Below, piece after piece: positions 19,158-26,814 of a stretch of DNA of 64,000 nucleotides. The translations under genes and the position numbers were made by a program. The notes under the pieces are model-generated. The model did not search any database, was not told where the DNA came from, and saw only the letters and a list, made by a program, of their open reading frames with translations. The first letter of the stretch is position 1, and each line of letters starts with the position of its first letter. This DNA comes from Verrucomicrobiales bacterium (GTDB lineage: Bacteria > Verrucomicrobiota > Verrucomicrobiia > Verrucomicrobiales > DEV007): NCBI GenBank assembly GCA_029213005.1, contig JARGPI010000003.1, forward strand, positions 248,001-312,000, read 5' to 3'.

Positions 19158-19225
19158 TGAGTTTTATTTTTGATGGCTTTATTATTTGTTTGACTGGAGG
19201 GTAAGTCGTTGCTCTCTTTTAACCA

Positions 19226-19564
19226 ATGACAACTGTCTGCACATTAAACTGGAATTCCATGTTGGATTTCTACTGTCAGGTTCTCGGAATGAAGCCTGAC
19301 AATCAAACTCCCCGGTACATTGTCGCACTGAAAGGGCTCAATTCCGAGATCCGGTTACAGCGAGTCGACGATGAGATTGAGAAGGAAGTGATCGGTCGTC
19401 TTGAGCTGGAGACCGACGAAGCTGGATTCAACCGGTTACTTGCCAACCGTAGATCAAATCCCTTCGAGATCCGGGCCGACGATCAGGCCATGGAGCTCGT
19501 GATCCGCGACCCCGACGGGAATTTGGTGCAAATCCATCAGGAAGCCGTCGCTCAGGCCGCTTAG
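19226..19564 (+). CDS. Small cytoplasmic VOC-fold protein
   Basis: This 112-residue protein has no signal peptide. It holds a VOC core: MLDFYCQVLGMKPD near the start, and ELVIRDPDGNLVQIHQE at the end, the usual C-terminal beta strand with a metal-ligand-type residue. One half of the fold is short, so a dimer would be needed to make the usual cleft. The function cannot be read. It is convergent with prfC, with a strong palindrome in between. Confidence 0.75.
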   Translation: MTTVCTLNWNSMLDFYCQVLGMKPDNQTPRYIVALKGLNSEIRLQRVDDEIEKEVIGRLELETDEAGFNRLLANRRSNPFEIRADDQAMELVIRDPDGNLVQIHQEAVAQAA

Positions 19565-19622
19565 AGCGGAGCGACCGTTCCCTTGAATGCCGTTAAGATA
19601 TCGTCGATTTCCAGCGAGCAGT

Positions 19623-19659
19623 GGGCGTCGCTACGTAGCCACGCCCTTTGGGCGTTTTT
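19623..19659. terminator. Bidirectional terminator-like palindromes between convergent genes
   Basis: A 24-bp palindrome at 19623-19646 (GGGCGT, c, GCTACGTAGC, c, ACGCCC; one mismatched pair) is followed at once by a second hairpin CGCCC-TTT-GGGCG and TTTTT, ending at 19659. The T-run serves the plus-strand VOC gene. A direct repeat cgaccgttccctt at 19572 and 19698 flanks the block. Confidence 0.7.
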
Positions 19660-19708
19660 CTGGAATCGGCGACTAATAGCGATTTCTTAGCGGTATTCGA
19701 CCGTTCCC

Positions 19709-21346
19709 TTAATCGTAGGCGTGATCCCTGAAATTCAGGTGATCATTCCGATCGTGTAAAATCTTGACCAGATATTTGGCCGGCAACAAGACCACCCACT
19801 GGCCATCCTGATCTTTCGCGATGGAGCTGCCGGAAGGTAGCTGAACCTTTGGCGGATCCTGCTCACCGCGCGAGGTATCGGGTTCTTTTTCCTGAACCCA
19901 CTGAACCACGGTCCAGGGCGACTGCTCCAGCCTCGTCTCGACGGAATATTCCGATTCGAGACGCGCTTTCAAAACCTCAAACTGCAGGGGGCCAACCGCT
20001 CCCAGCAGGGGAACACGCTGGGCGCTGCCATACACATCGTAAGCCTGGGCAACCCCTTCTTTCATGAGCTGCTCCATCCCCGAGCGGTATCGCTTGATGT
20101 TCGCCGTGTCCTTGTTGAGCACATAAGTGAAGCACTCCGGCGTAAAGCGCGGCATCTCGTTGTAAGTGATTTTCTGGTCGCTGGTCAGGGTATCGCCGAT
20201 CAGGAAATTGTAGTTCCCCACCAGAGCGAGGATGTCTCCGGCGTAGGCCGTGTCGAGCGTCTCGCGATCCTGACCGAACAACTTCTGCGCGTTGGCCAGT
20301 CGCACCTTTTTACCGGATCGCTGATCGATCACCTGCATGTCCCGTTCAAAAATGCCCGAAACAATCCGCACAAATACCGCGCGGTCGCGGTGGCGGGGAT
20401 TCATGTTCGCCTGAATTTTGAAAACAAAACCCGAAAAACTGTCCGTCTTCGGCGCGATCATTTCCTCGTCACTGACCCGGCCCGCAGGTGGCGGTGCCAG
20501 TTCCAGAAAACTTTCCAGCATGTTTTGAACCCCGAAATTGTTCATCGCACTGCCGAAGTAGATCGGCATCTGCTCACCGGCGAGGACCCGTTCGATATCG
20601 AGGGTTTCGGTCACTCCGTCGAGCAGCTCGATCTCCTGCGTCACCGTTTCATAAAGGTCATCGCTGAGCTTTTCCCGAATCTGTTCATCTCCGATTCCGG
20701 CCACCTCGATCGGTGCTTTGTAGGCTCCGTGCGGAGTTCTCTCAAAAAGATTAACCTCGTCCTTTTCGCGATCAAATACGCCGCGGAAACGGGGGCCGTC
20801 GCCGAGCGGCCAGTTGATCGGCGCTGGCGCCAGACCCAGAACCCGCTCCAGTTCATCGATCAACTCCAGAGGTGGGCGGGACGGGCGGTCCATCTTGTTG
20901 ATAAACACAAAAATAGGAACGCCGCGACGACGACACACCTCGAACAGTTTCAAAGTCTGAGGCTCGATCCCTTTACCGGCATCGATCACCATCACTGCTG
21001 AGTCCACCGCTGACAGAACCCGGTAGGTATCCTCCGAAAAGTCGTGGTGACCCGGAGTATCGAGCAGATTGACGACGCAATCGTTGTATTCGAACTGCAG
21101 AACGGTGGAAGACACCGAAATGCCCCGCTCTTTCTCCATCGCCATCCAGTCACTGGAAGTGGACTGCTGCTCCTTTTTCGAAGTCACACTACCCGCCAGG
21201 CCGATCGCTCCCCCGTAGAGCAGGAGTTTTTCAGTCAGCGTGGTTTTACCCGCATCCGGGTGGGAAATAATCGCAAAAGTCCGGCGTCGGGAAATTTCGC
21301 GTGCCGCAGCGGCGGGAACAGATTTTTTGGTAGTAGAAGCAGTCAA
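19709..21346 (-). CDS. prfC: Peptide chain release factor 3 (RF3)
   Basis: This 545-residue translational GTPase recycles RF1/RF2 from the ribosome after termination. GTP-binding motifs are clear: SHPDAGKTT (G1, near residue 28), DTPGHHDFSEDTYR (G3) and NKMDRPSR (G4). The RF3-specific segments TSDWMAMEKERGISVSSTVLQF and IYFGSAMNNFGV are present. No ATG exists in frame between the upstream stop and the first conserved residues, so the start is probably the TTG at 21346. That would give the short tail MTASTTKKSVPAAAAREISRRRTF. It is a single gene, convergent with the VOC gene. Confidence 0.95.
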   Translation of the reverse strand: MTASTTKKSVPAAAAREISRRRTFAIISHPDAGKTTLTEKLLLYGGAIGLAGSVTSKKEQQSTSSDWMAMEKERGISVSSTVLQFEYNDCVVNLLDTPGHHDFSEDTYRVLSAVDSAVMVIDAGKGIEPQTLKLFEVCRRRGVPIFVFINKMDRPSRPPLELIDELERVLGLAPAPINWPLGDGPRFRGVFDREKDEVNLFERTPHGAYKAPIEVAGIGDEQIREKLSDDLYETVTQEIELLDGVTETLDIERVLAGEQMPIYFGSAMNNFGVQNMLESFLELAPPPAGRVSDEEMIAPKTDSFSGFVFKIQANMNPRHRDRAVFVRIVSGIFERDMQVIDQRSGKKVRLANAQKLFGQDRETLDTAYAGDILALVGNYNFLIGDTLTSDQKITYNEMPRFTPECFTYVLNKDTANIKRYRSGMEQLMKEGVAQAYDVYGSAQRVPLLGAVGPLQFEVLKARLESEYSVETRLEQSPWTVVQWVQEKEPDTSRGEQDPPKVQLPSGSSIAKDQDGQWVVLLPAKYLVKILHDRNDHLNFRDHAYD

Positions 21347-21490
21347 ACGAAGAAAGCGGGTAAAAGGGAATCCCTAATGCGAAGCGGGGCAATAAGCAAC
21401 CCTCTGCAGCTCGCCTTATTGGGTCAAAAGGCGGAATTTCGTTGAAAATCAAACTTGCTCAGGGCACTCGATACGATCAGTTTCCGGGAA

Positions 21491-22156
21491 ATGTTGTTGG
21501 CACAAACCAGTTCCGAATCCGGCATCGATATCCTCGATATCGCCTCGAAGAATTCCGAAAGGCTCGATTTTCTGATTGTCCTGATCGGCGTCATCCTCGG
21601 GCTCTCGATCGGGCGGCTCGTAAATTTCATCGGTGACTTTCTCTACAACCGGAATAACGGGAAAGCCTCACTGACCCACGGTTTGTTTCTCACCTCGCTG
21701 TTTCTGTTTCAGGTCTTTTACTGGTGGGATATCTGGGAATTGAAAATCCAGTTAAAAGACGAGGAGATCAGCTTCTGGATTTTTATCCGCATGTTATTGA
21801 TTCCGCTTTGTCTGTATTGCGCCACCGCGTTGCTCTGCCCCAAGTTGATCTATCCCAAAGGCGACGAAAAATTATCGATGGGCGATTTGTTCGACGAACA
21901 GGCCCGGCCCTTCTATATCTTCTGGGTGTTGCTCTGCGTTATCGGTATCTCCCAGGGTATGGATCTGCGGGAGGAGCGCCTCACCGACCCGGAAGTGATG
22001 GTCCGGATCATCGCCGGGGTCATCTTCCTCATCGGGATCATCGTCAAGAAATCCGCCTTCAACAGCGTGCTCGCCTTCGTCATGTTCCTCCTCCTGATCG
22101 TTTACATTACCGTCCCGATCTGGGGCGGGTACGTCAGTCAGTGGCTACCGGCGTGA
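21491..22156 (+). CDS. Hypothetical multi-pass membrane protein
   Basis: This 221-residue protein starts at the ATG at 21491; a TTG at 21455 is possible. About six hydrophobic segments are visible (starting with LIVLIGVILGLSIGRLVNFIGDFLY and ending with LAFVMFLLLIVYITVPIWGGYV). The charged loops contain many acidic residues. I recognise no family. It is the last gene before the island begins. Its stop lies only about 20 bp from the left end of the IS3-type element. Confidence 0.7.
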   Translation: MLLAQTSSESGIDILDIASKNSERLDFLIVLIGVILGLSIGRLVNFIGDFLYNRNNGKASLTHGLFLTSLFLFQVFYWWDIWELKIQLKDEEISFWIFIRMLLIPLCLYCATALLCPKLIYPKGDEKLSMGDLFDEQARPFYIFWVLLCVIGISQGMDLREERLTDPEVMVRIIAGVIFLIGIIVKKSAFNSVLAFVMFLLLIVYITVPIWGGYVSQWLPA

Positions 22157-22216
22157 GGGGTTTTGATAGTGGAACTCCCCCGATAAAGTGGACACAAAAA
22201 GTGTGATCCGATTAGG

Positions 22217-22970
22217 TTAATTTAGAGCTTTTGATTTAGATTGGTAGTATTGATTTAGTTTTTGCAAAGGTGACTGGTTGCCGATTGAGGTGTGGATCCG
22301 AGTCCGGTTGTAGAAAGTCTCGATATATTCGAAAATGGTTCGGCGTGCTTCTGACTTGGTTTGGAATACACAGTTGGCTGGAAAGGCTTCCCTTTTCAAG
22401 GATGCGAAAAAAGATTCGCAGGAGGCATTGTCATAGCAATAACCTGCAGCACTCATGCTTTGCAAAATACCTTTTTGTTCTAAGCGTTGCCGCATCGTTC
22501 TACTGGTGTACTGGGAGCCGCGATCTGAATGGTAAATCGATTTCGGACTGAGAGGCAGGACTGCCGGGACGACTCGGTTCCTTGCCTTGAAACAGGTTTG
22601 GGGCCGGTTTTCGACTTGGATCCTGGACGATGGTTTTGGGCCGGAACGCTGATTTGTGTTTTGCCTGAATTTCATTTTTGGCCATGATTCGGGCGACCCG
22701 GTTCTCGGAACACTCAATACCGCGTTTTTGCAATTCAGCGGTTAATCTGGGACTGCCATAGGAGTTCATAAAGCTTGTTTTATGGATGTTCTGGATCTCT
22801 TTGAGAATACTGTCGTTGGTGATGCTCCGGTCGCTCCTGGATGCGCTGAGGCTTTTGTAGTATCCACTTCTGGAAACCTCTAGCGCATCGCAGAGTTCGA
22901 CCACGGAGAATTGATTCCGCAATTGGTTGATCAACGCATACCCAGCTGCGGATCCTCCGCCAGAATGCAC
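22217..22970 (-). pseudogene. IS3-family OrfB transposase, deletion plus frameshift
   Basis: The first frame (22970 to about 22560) gives the HTH_21-type part of OrfB (VVELCDALEVSRSGYYK, SYGSPRLTAELQKRGI) up to PAPNLFQG. A second frame then carries IYHSDRGSQYTS through ESFFASLKRE to the end. The expected block between them, with the first catalytic Asp (usually WVTDITYI), is missing: roughly 60 codons are lost and the frame is shifted. The second Asp and the Glu of the DDE triad remain. The enzyme cannot be active. Confidence 0.85.
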
Positions 22971-23263
22971 GCGGCTTTTTTTAATATCTCACGTTGCCGC
23001 TTGAGATATTCGTTTTCCTTCTTGAGTCGTTTGATCTCATTGAGCAGGTCCTCGGCCGCCGCTCCGGCTTGAGCTTTTGTGCCTGCGGCACTCAAGCTCG
23101 CGCCTCCGCTCTGGCCGAGGATGCGGTCTCTCCAGGATCGCAGGCTGTTGACATTGACTCCCAGTTCCCGGGCTACCTGAACGGCGGGACGGCCGCTTGA
23201 TATCAGTAATTCGACGGCATCGCGACGAAACTCTTCTGTGTAAGTTTTTCCAGTGTTGGACAT
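22931..23263 (-). CDS. IS3-family OrfA (helix-turn-helix, leucine zipper)
   Basis: This 110-residue protein has an N-terminal HTH of the transposase_8 type (YTEEFRRDAVELLISSG, VARELGVNVNSLRSW) and a C-terminal coiled coil (LLNEIKRLKKENEYLKRQREILKKAA). Near its end the mRNA reads A AAA AAA G, the usual slippery site for making the OrfAB fusion by -1 frameshifting. OrfB overlaps by 40 bp in the -1 frame, as expected. OrfA itself looks intact, but its partner is broken. Confidence 0.88.
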   Translation of the reverse strand: MSNTGKTYTEEFRRDAVELLISSGRPAVQVARELGVNVNSLRSWRDRILGQSGGASLSAAGTKAQAGAAAEDLLNEIKRLKKENEYLKRQREILKKAACILAEDPQLGMR

Positions 23264-23320
23264 GATTTCGTTTGGTTTAGGTTTTCAGACTAAACGGTCC
23301 GTGTCCACTGTTTTGGGGGA

Positions 23321-23635
23321 ATCTCAAAGCTACCATCCAGCCTCCTGGTTAAAGATCACTCTAAAAGACATGCCGATCAAATCCTGGCAGCGGCAATGAG
23401 TCATTTCCAGCTAACTGCCGAACAAATCCAGATACCCAAACGCGGCGACTTGACCAGATCTGCTATCGCCACCCGCCTGTTTAAAGAGACAACCGTAAGC
23501 CAGTCGTGGATTGCCAAACGGTTAGGTATCAATAGCGCTCCAGCGGTTTGCCAACAAATAAGACGCTACCAATCAATCCCAACCCAGAAACTTCCACTAA
23601 AAATCAGAAAATGGAGAAAAGTTAAATGTTTTTGA
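23321..23635 (+). pseudogene. C-terminal stub of REP-associated / IS200-like transposase
   Basis: The open frame runs straight out of the IS3 right end (ISKLPSSLLVKD...) through an ATG at 23396 to the stop at 23635. The segment KRGDLTRSAIATRLFKETTVSQSWIAKRLG matches what I know of the C-terminal helical domain of RAYT-type (Y1 IS200-like) transposases in this phylum. The HUH/Tyr catalytic domain is absent. The break coincides exactly with the IS3 end, so the IS3 insertion plus deletion removed the front. Confidence 0.6.
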
Positions 23636-23675
23636 CTGACCCCACAAGACTGACCCCACAAGACTGACCCCATAA
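23634..23675. repeat. Three tandem 14-bp repeats (GACTGACCCCACAA)
   Basis: The unit GACTGACCCCACAA is repeated at 23634, 23648 and 23662; the third copy has one change (CATAA). It begins inside the stop codon of the transposase stub. Such CTGACCCC units are typical of the 3' flank of RAYT-like elements, so they probably mark the right boundary of that element. Confidence 0.8.
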
Positions 23676-23878
23676 GGATAAACTCTATAAACTAAATACA
23701 TTCTACCACAGTGGTTAACTTGGGCTGACGACGGTTCAAAATTCCACCATTTTACGAGGCTCATTAGTTAGAAAGGCTTAAGTCTGAGAGAAGCGCCAAA
23801 CGATGACAGACGATCACCATGAAGGGTTTCTTCAATGATTGTTGACAATATGGGGGGCTTAATGTCTCGTCTTTGAAA

Positions 23879-24281
23879 ATGAGCAAAATACTAATTCGTG
23901 CATCGGCAAATGTTCTTCTCGGCTTTTTTCTTTCATCCTGCAAAACTTTGGAGTAGATCACTGACACCCCTAAGATGTCACCGCCCCTAATGTCACCAAC
24001 GGGGGCGCAAACAACACTACCGGTCACAACGCAGAGAGCGCCAAGTTACCGCCACTGGTTAAATACAAACACTGGAGAGCGACACAATAGTTCTTGCCGA
24101 TGGTATCGTAACACAAAGGCAGGGCGCATGTGTTCTCCGGGCACTGGGAACCCCTGCGATAAAGGTGGAGGGTAACAACTCGCTTCATGTTCTACGAAAC
24201 GACCGATTATTGAGATTGTTTCAAAAAGGTGAACAACTTCGCGACATTCTCCATGACGCTGAATATGGAAAGCTACCATGA
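23879..24281 (+). pseudogene. Possible decayed lipoprotein gene of unknown function
   Basis: An ATG at 23879 opens a 25-codon frame with a lipoprotein signal (VLLGFFLSSCKTLE) that stops at TAG 23954. Further down, the frame 24063-24281 encodes a coherent protein-like stretch (TIVLADGIVTQRQGACVLRA, then SLHVLRNDRLLRLFQKGEQ) with no start codon near its beginning. I suspect both are pieces of one broken gene, but the middle part is not readable. The family is not recognised. The rest of 23676-24321 shows no other convincing gene; two short antisense frames there have no protein features. Confidence 0.3.
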
Positions 24282-24321
24282 CGTAGATCTTGGTGCTATC
24301 GGGAATGTAAAGTCTCAAGCT

Positions 24322-25635
24322 TCATGGCAACCAGGCCAAGGGCTCAACATCACGAGGAACAATGAAGGATTCAGTGTCCATTTTTACTTCTTTTACGTAG
24401 TGATTCGTCACATTTTCCAATTTGATCTTCAAAGTCTCAGGCCGAGTATCTGGATTTTCGAACTTAACAATTGAAGGTGCCTTTCTATCGCGCTCAGGTT
24501 TTTCCCAAACCCTTCGAACGATGCCAAAAGGGTTATCCAACACATCCATCTCAACAGATAGCCTCTTTCCTTCCATTACCTCTTCTTCTTCGACACGGGC
24601 GGCGTGATGAAACAACGCTACATTTGATGTTCTATGCCCTCGTTGAACGGAAGGGTATATGATACCGTCAAAATCGGCCTCGGTGGCCAGGTAATCCGCA
24701 ACAGCCTGGGTCGGTAAATACTCGAACAATTCGTTGTTAGGCATGACAGGGCGAGACATTCTCTCGCTCAAAATTCTAAGAAAATTAGCCCTTTCCATGC
24801 GCCTCACTTCACTTGGATCGAACGAACTACCTTTTGCTTCCACGGATTTTAGTGACGTTATATTAAGGAGACGGACAGTGCGCTGAATTGAGAATTCAGC
24901 AACAACTACCTTACTCCCGACAGGTGGCCGCGCTTCGTAAATTGCCGTCAATTCATCCTTGGCACCATAAAAAACTGAAATTCCATGGGCGTTCATTCTG
25001 CCTGCGCTTGCTACCTCAGACGGCGGACCGGCTAGATCTATCCAAGGTTTCCTAAGCGCTGAATTGAGCTTTTGGTCGTCATCCCCGAAAACGCGAGCCC
25101 GAAAAATATCCTGAAATTCTCCGCCAGGGCCTGCTATTGTCACGATGGACGCCCCGCTCAAGGAATTTAGTTTTGATAGGTCACCAAAAATCTCATCCAG
25201 AATCGTCTTTGCTGACGGGGAGAAAAAGCGGCTTTTAGTCGTGAGACAATTTTCAAATTTATGCCACAAAGAACCAAATTGCCCGATTCCTGAGTTGTCA
25301 TGAATATAAAGAAAGTTGCCGGAATCTGGATAAACATTTCCGCGTTGTCGAATTTCTGAAGCCACATCGTTTGCAATCTCGTCTGCGACGCATAATTCCT
25401 TAGCTACAACATTCTGAACTTGTTGAGCAGCGGATACACAGACATCACGATCCACTTTCCAATAGTTATTTTCCAGGACAGGCTCAACTTTGTCCGCAAG
25501 CTGTTCGACTGAAAGTGTGGGTGAATCATTCGAGCAATATGAGCAAGCCCTGTGTTTTCCTTTGTCGCAATTTAACTTTTTGATAAATTCTTCCCCGACG
25601 CAATTTGGGCAGATGTGTTTAGAACAACCTTTCAT
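24322..25635 (-). CDS. HEPN/RES N-terminal domain protein with RES toxin domain
   Basis: This 437-residue protein starts with a small Cys-rich segment (CPNC ... CSYC), as in the HEPN/RES N-terminal domain. A helical region follows, then a RES domain at about 180-350. RES signatures are FRARVF, AGPPSEVASAGRMNAHGISVFYGA and AIYEAR, which hold the conserved Arg and Glu. RES proteins cleave NAD+ and act as toxins in RES-Xre systems. This longer, Cys-rich type is found alone in defence contexts. No Xre-type antitoxin gene lies beside it. It is divergent from the resolvase gene, and its tail beyond residue 370 is of unknown function. Confidence 0.8.
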   Translation of the reverse strand: MKGCSKHICPNCVGEEFIKKLNCDKGKHRACSYCSNDSPTLSVEQLADKVEPVLENNYWKVDRDVCVSAAQQVQNVVAKELCVADEIANDVASEIRQRGNVYPDSGNFLYIHDNSGIGQFGSLWHKFENCLTTKSRFFSPSAKTILDEIFGDLSKLNSLSGASIVTIAGPGGEFQDIFRARVFGDDDQKLNSALRKPWIDLAGPPSEVASAGRMNAHGISVFYGAKDELTAIYEARPPVGSKVVVAEFSIQRTVRLLNITSLKSVEAKGSSFDPSEVRRMERANFLRILSERMSRPVMPNNELFEYLPTQAVADYLATEADFDGIIYPSVQRGHRTSNVALFHHAARVEEEEVMEGKRLSVEMDVLDNPFGIVRRVWEKPERDRKAPSIVKFENPDTRPETLKIKLENVTNHYVKEVKMDTESFIVPRDVEPLAWLP

Positions 25636-25743
25636 TTGTAATATTAAGAGTATATGTCAAACACTTATCAAGTACGAAACTTAGAAGCATGGGAACTTGA
25701 AGAGAGTTCCGGTGTTTCATCTGTAGAAAGGATTTTCAGATGC

Positions 25744-26346
25744 ATGATTTTCGGTTATGCCAGAGTCAGCACAACTGATCAAAATCCAGATTTACAATTT
25801 GATGCTCTCAGCCAAGCTGGCTATGACAGAATCTTCACCGACAAGGCCAGTGGAGCAAAAGCAGATCGGCCTCAATATTGCAAACTGTTGGATCAGGTCA
25901 GACCGGGTGACACCATCCTCATTTGGAAGCTTGATCGATTGGGGCGATCACTCCGACATTTACTCGACGTCGTTGACTTCCTCAATGAAAGGCATGTCGG
26001 ATTGAAAAGTCTAACCGACCCAATCGACACCACCACTTCACAAGGAAAACTCATTTTCAATATCTTTGCCTGTTTGGCAGAGTTCGAAAGGGATCTGATC
26101 AGTGAAAGAACCAAAGCCGGATTGGCCGCTGCAAGGGCTCGTGGCCGAATTGGCGGTAGGCCGAAAGGTCTTTCACCGGAAGGAAAGCGCAACGCGATTG
26201 CAGCCGCGTCGTTGTTCCGGGAAGGCAACCATACCATTCTTGAGATCTGCCAAGCTCTCAACATCAGCAGATCCACCTTCTACCGATATCTTCGATACGA
26301 AAGAAAACGACTCAAAGAAGAAGTTAAGGCGACCGAAAACGACTGA
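25744..26346 (+). CDS. Serine recombinase (resolvase/invertase family)
   Basis: This 200-residue protein starts at the ATG at 25744, where the family begins (MIFGYARVST). A longer frame from 25654 would add 30 unconserved residues. The catalytic Ser is in YARVST, and the Arg residues are in the LDRLGRS region and in FERDLISERTKAG. A Gly-rich turn (RARGRIGGRPKG) leads to a C-terminal HTH (TILEICQALNISRSTFYRYL). It would recombine paired res or inversion sites. No transposase of the Tn3 type is next to it, so it may be the last piece of a lost element. Confidence 0.93.
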   Translation: MIFGYARVSTTDQNPDLQFDALSQAGYDRIFTDKASGAKADRPQYCKLLDQVRPGDTILIWKLDRLGRSLRHLLDVVDFLNERHVGLKSLTDPIDTTTSQGKLIFNIFACLAEFERDLISERTKAGLAAARARGRIGGRPKGLSPEGKRNAIAAASLFREGNHTILEICQALNISRSTFYRYLRYERKRLKEEVKATEND

Positions 26347-26416
26347 TTCACGATTGGACCGTTTTGTGAGAGTTCATTGCCTTCCGTCAAAAATCTGAAT
26401 TAGTGCTAAAGCAAGA

Positions 26417-26698
26417 CTAAAGAGAGCGTCGCCTTGTCACAAACTGGGCACCCACTGAGAGTTCGTCAGATTGCACCATCCTCACTAATTCTGGCACGAG
26501 ACTCCGAGAGCATGCTTTTCCATACTTCACCCTCATGTGATGAAGGACGGCATGTCCACATATCGATTTATCCCGCTTCAGAACTTCTAATGCTGAAATT
26601 TTGAAGCGAATATAGGTTTCGTTCGAGATTTTTGGGCTCCTCTGGATTGCCTTAATAAATTCAAATTCACGTTGCTTTGGATCTTGGACGGTAGCGAC
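26417..26698 (-). pseudogene. Open-frame fragment of unknown protein
   Basis: The minus strand is open from just after a TGA at 26701 to a TAG at 26417, about 93 codons. It reads like real protein (FEFIKAIQRSPKISNETYIR, then SICGHAVLHHMRVKYGKACS). It has no usual start near its beginning, so it is probably the tail of a broken gene. I recognise no family. The remaining bases of 26347-26815 hold nothing else I can support. Confidence 0.35.
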
Positions 26699-26814
26699 TC
26701 AGGAGGGAAGCAAGTCCGGAGTCAACCGGGAACTTTGGAGCGCCGCAGAGTGTAGACGCTTTGCGGCCTGCATAAATACACAATGGAGAGAGGTATAGAT
26801 GGAAGGAGATCAGT

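Larger units (their letters stand above)
22176..23320. mobile_element. IS3-family insertion sequence, internally deleted
   Basis: The ends are inverted: the left end reads TCCCCCGATAAAGTGGACAC and the right end, on the other strand, reads TCCCCCAAAACAGTGGACAC. TGGACAC is typical of IS3-family ends. The element is about 1.14 kb, shorter than a usual IS3 member, because part of the second transposase frame is missing. I see no convincing short target duplication at the flanks. Confidence 0.85.

Noticed and set aside
25654..25743. Longer start for the serine recombinase
   Set aside because: Family members begin at the MIFGYARVST type motif; the added 30 residues are not conserved in what I know of the family.
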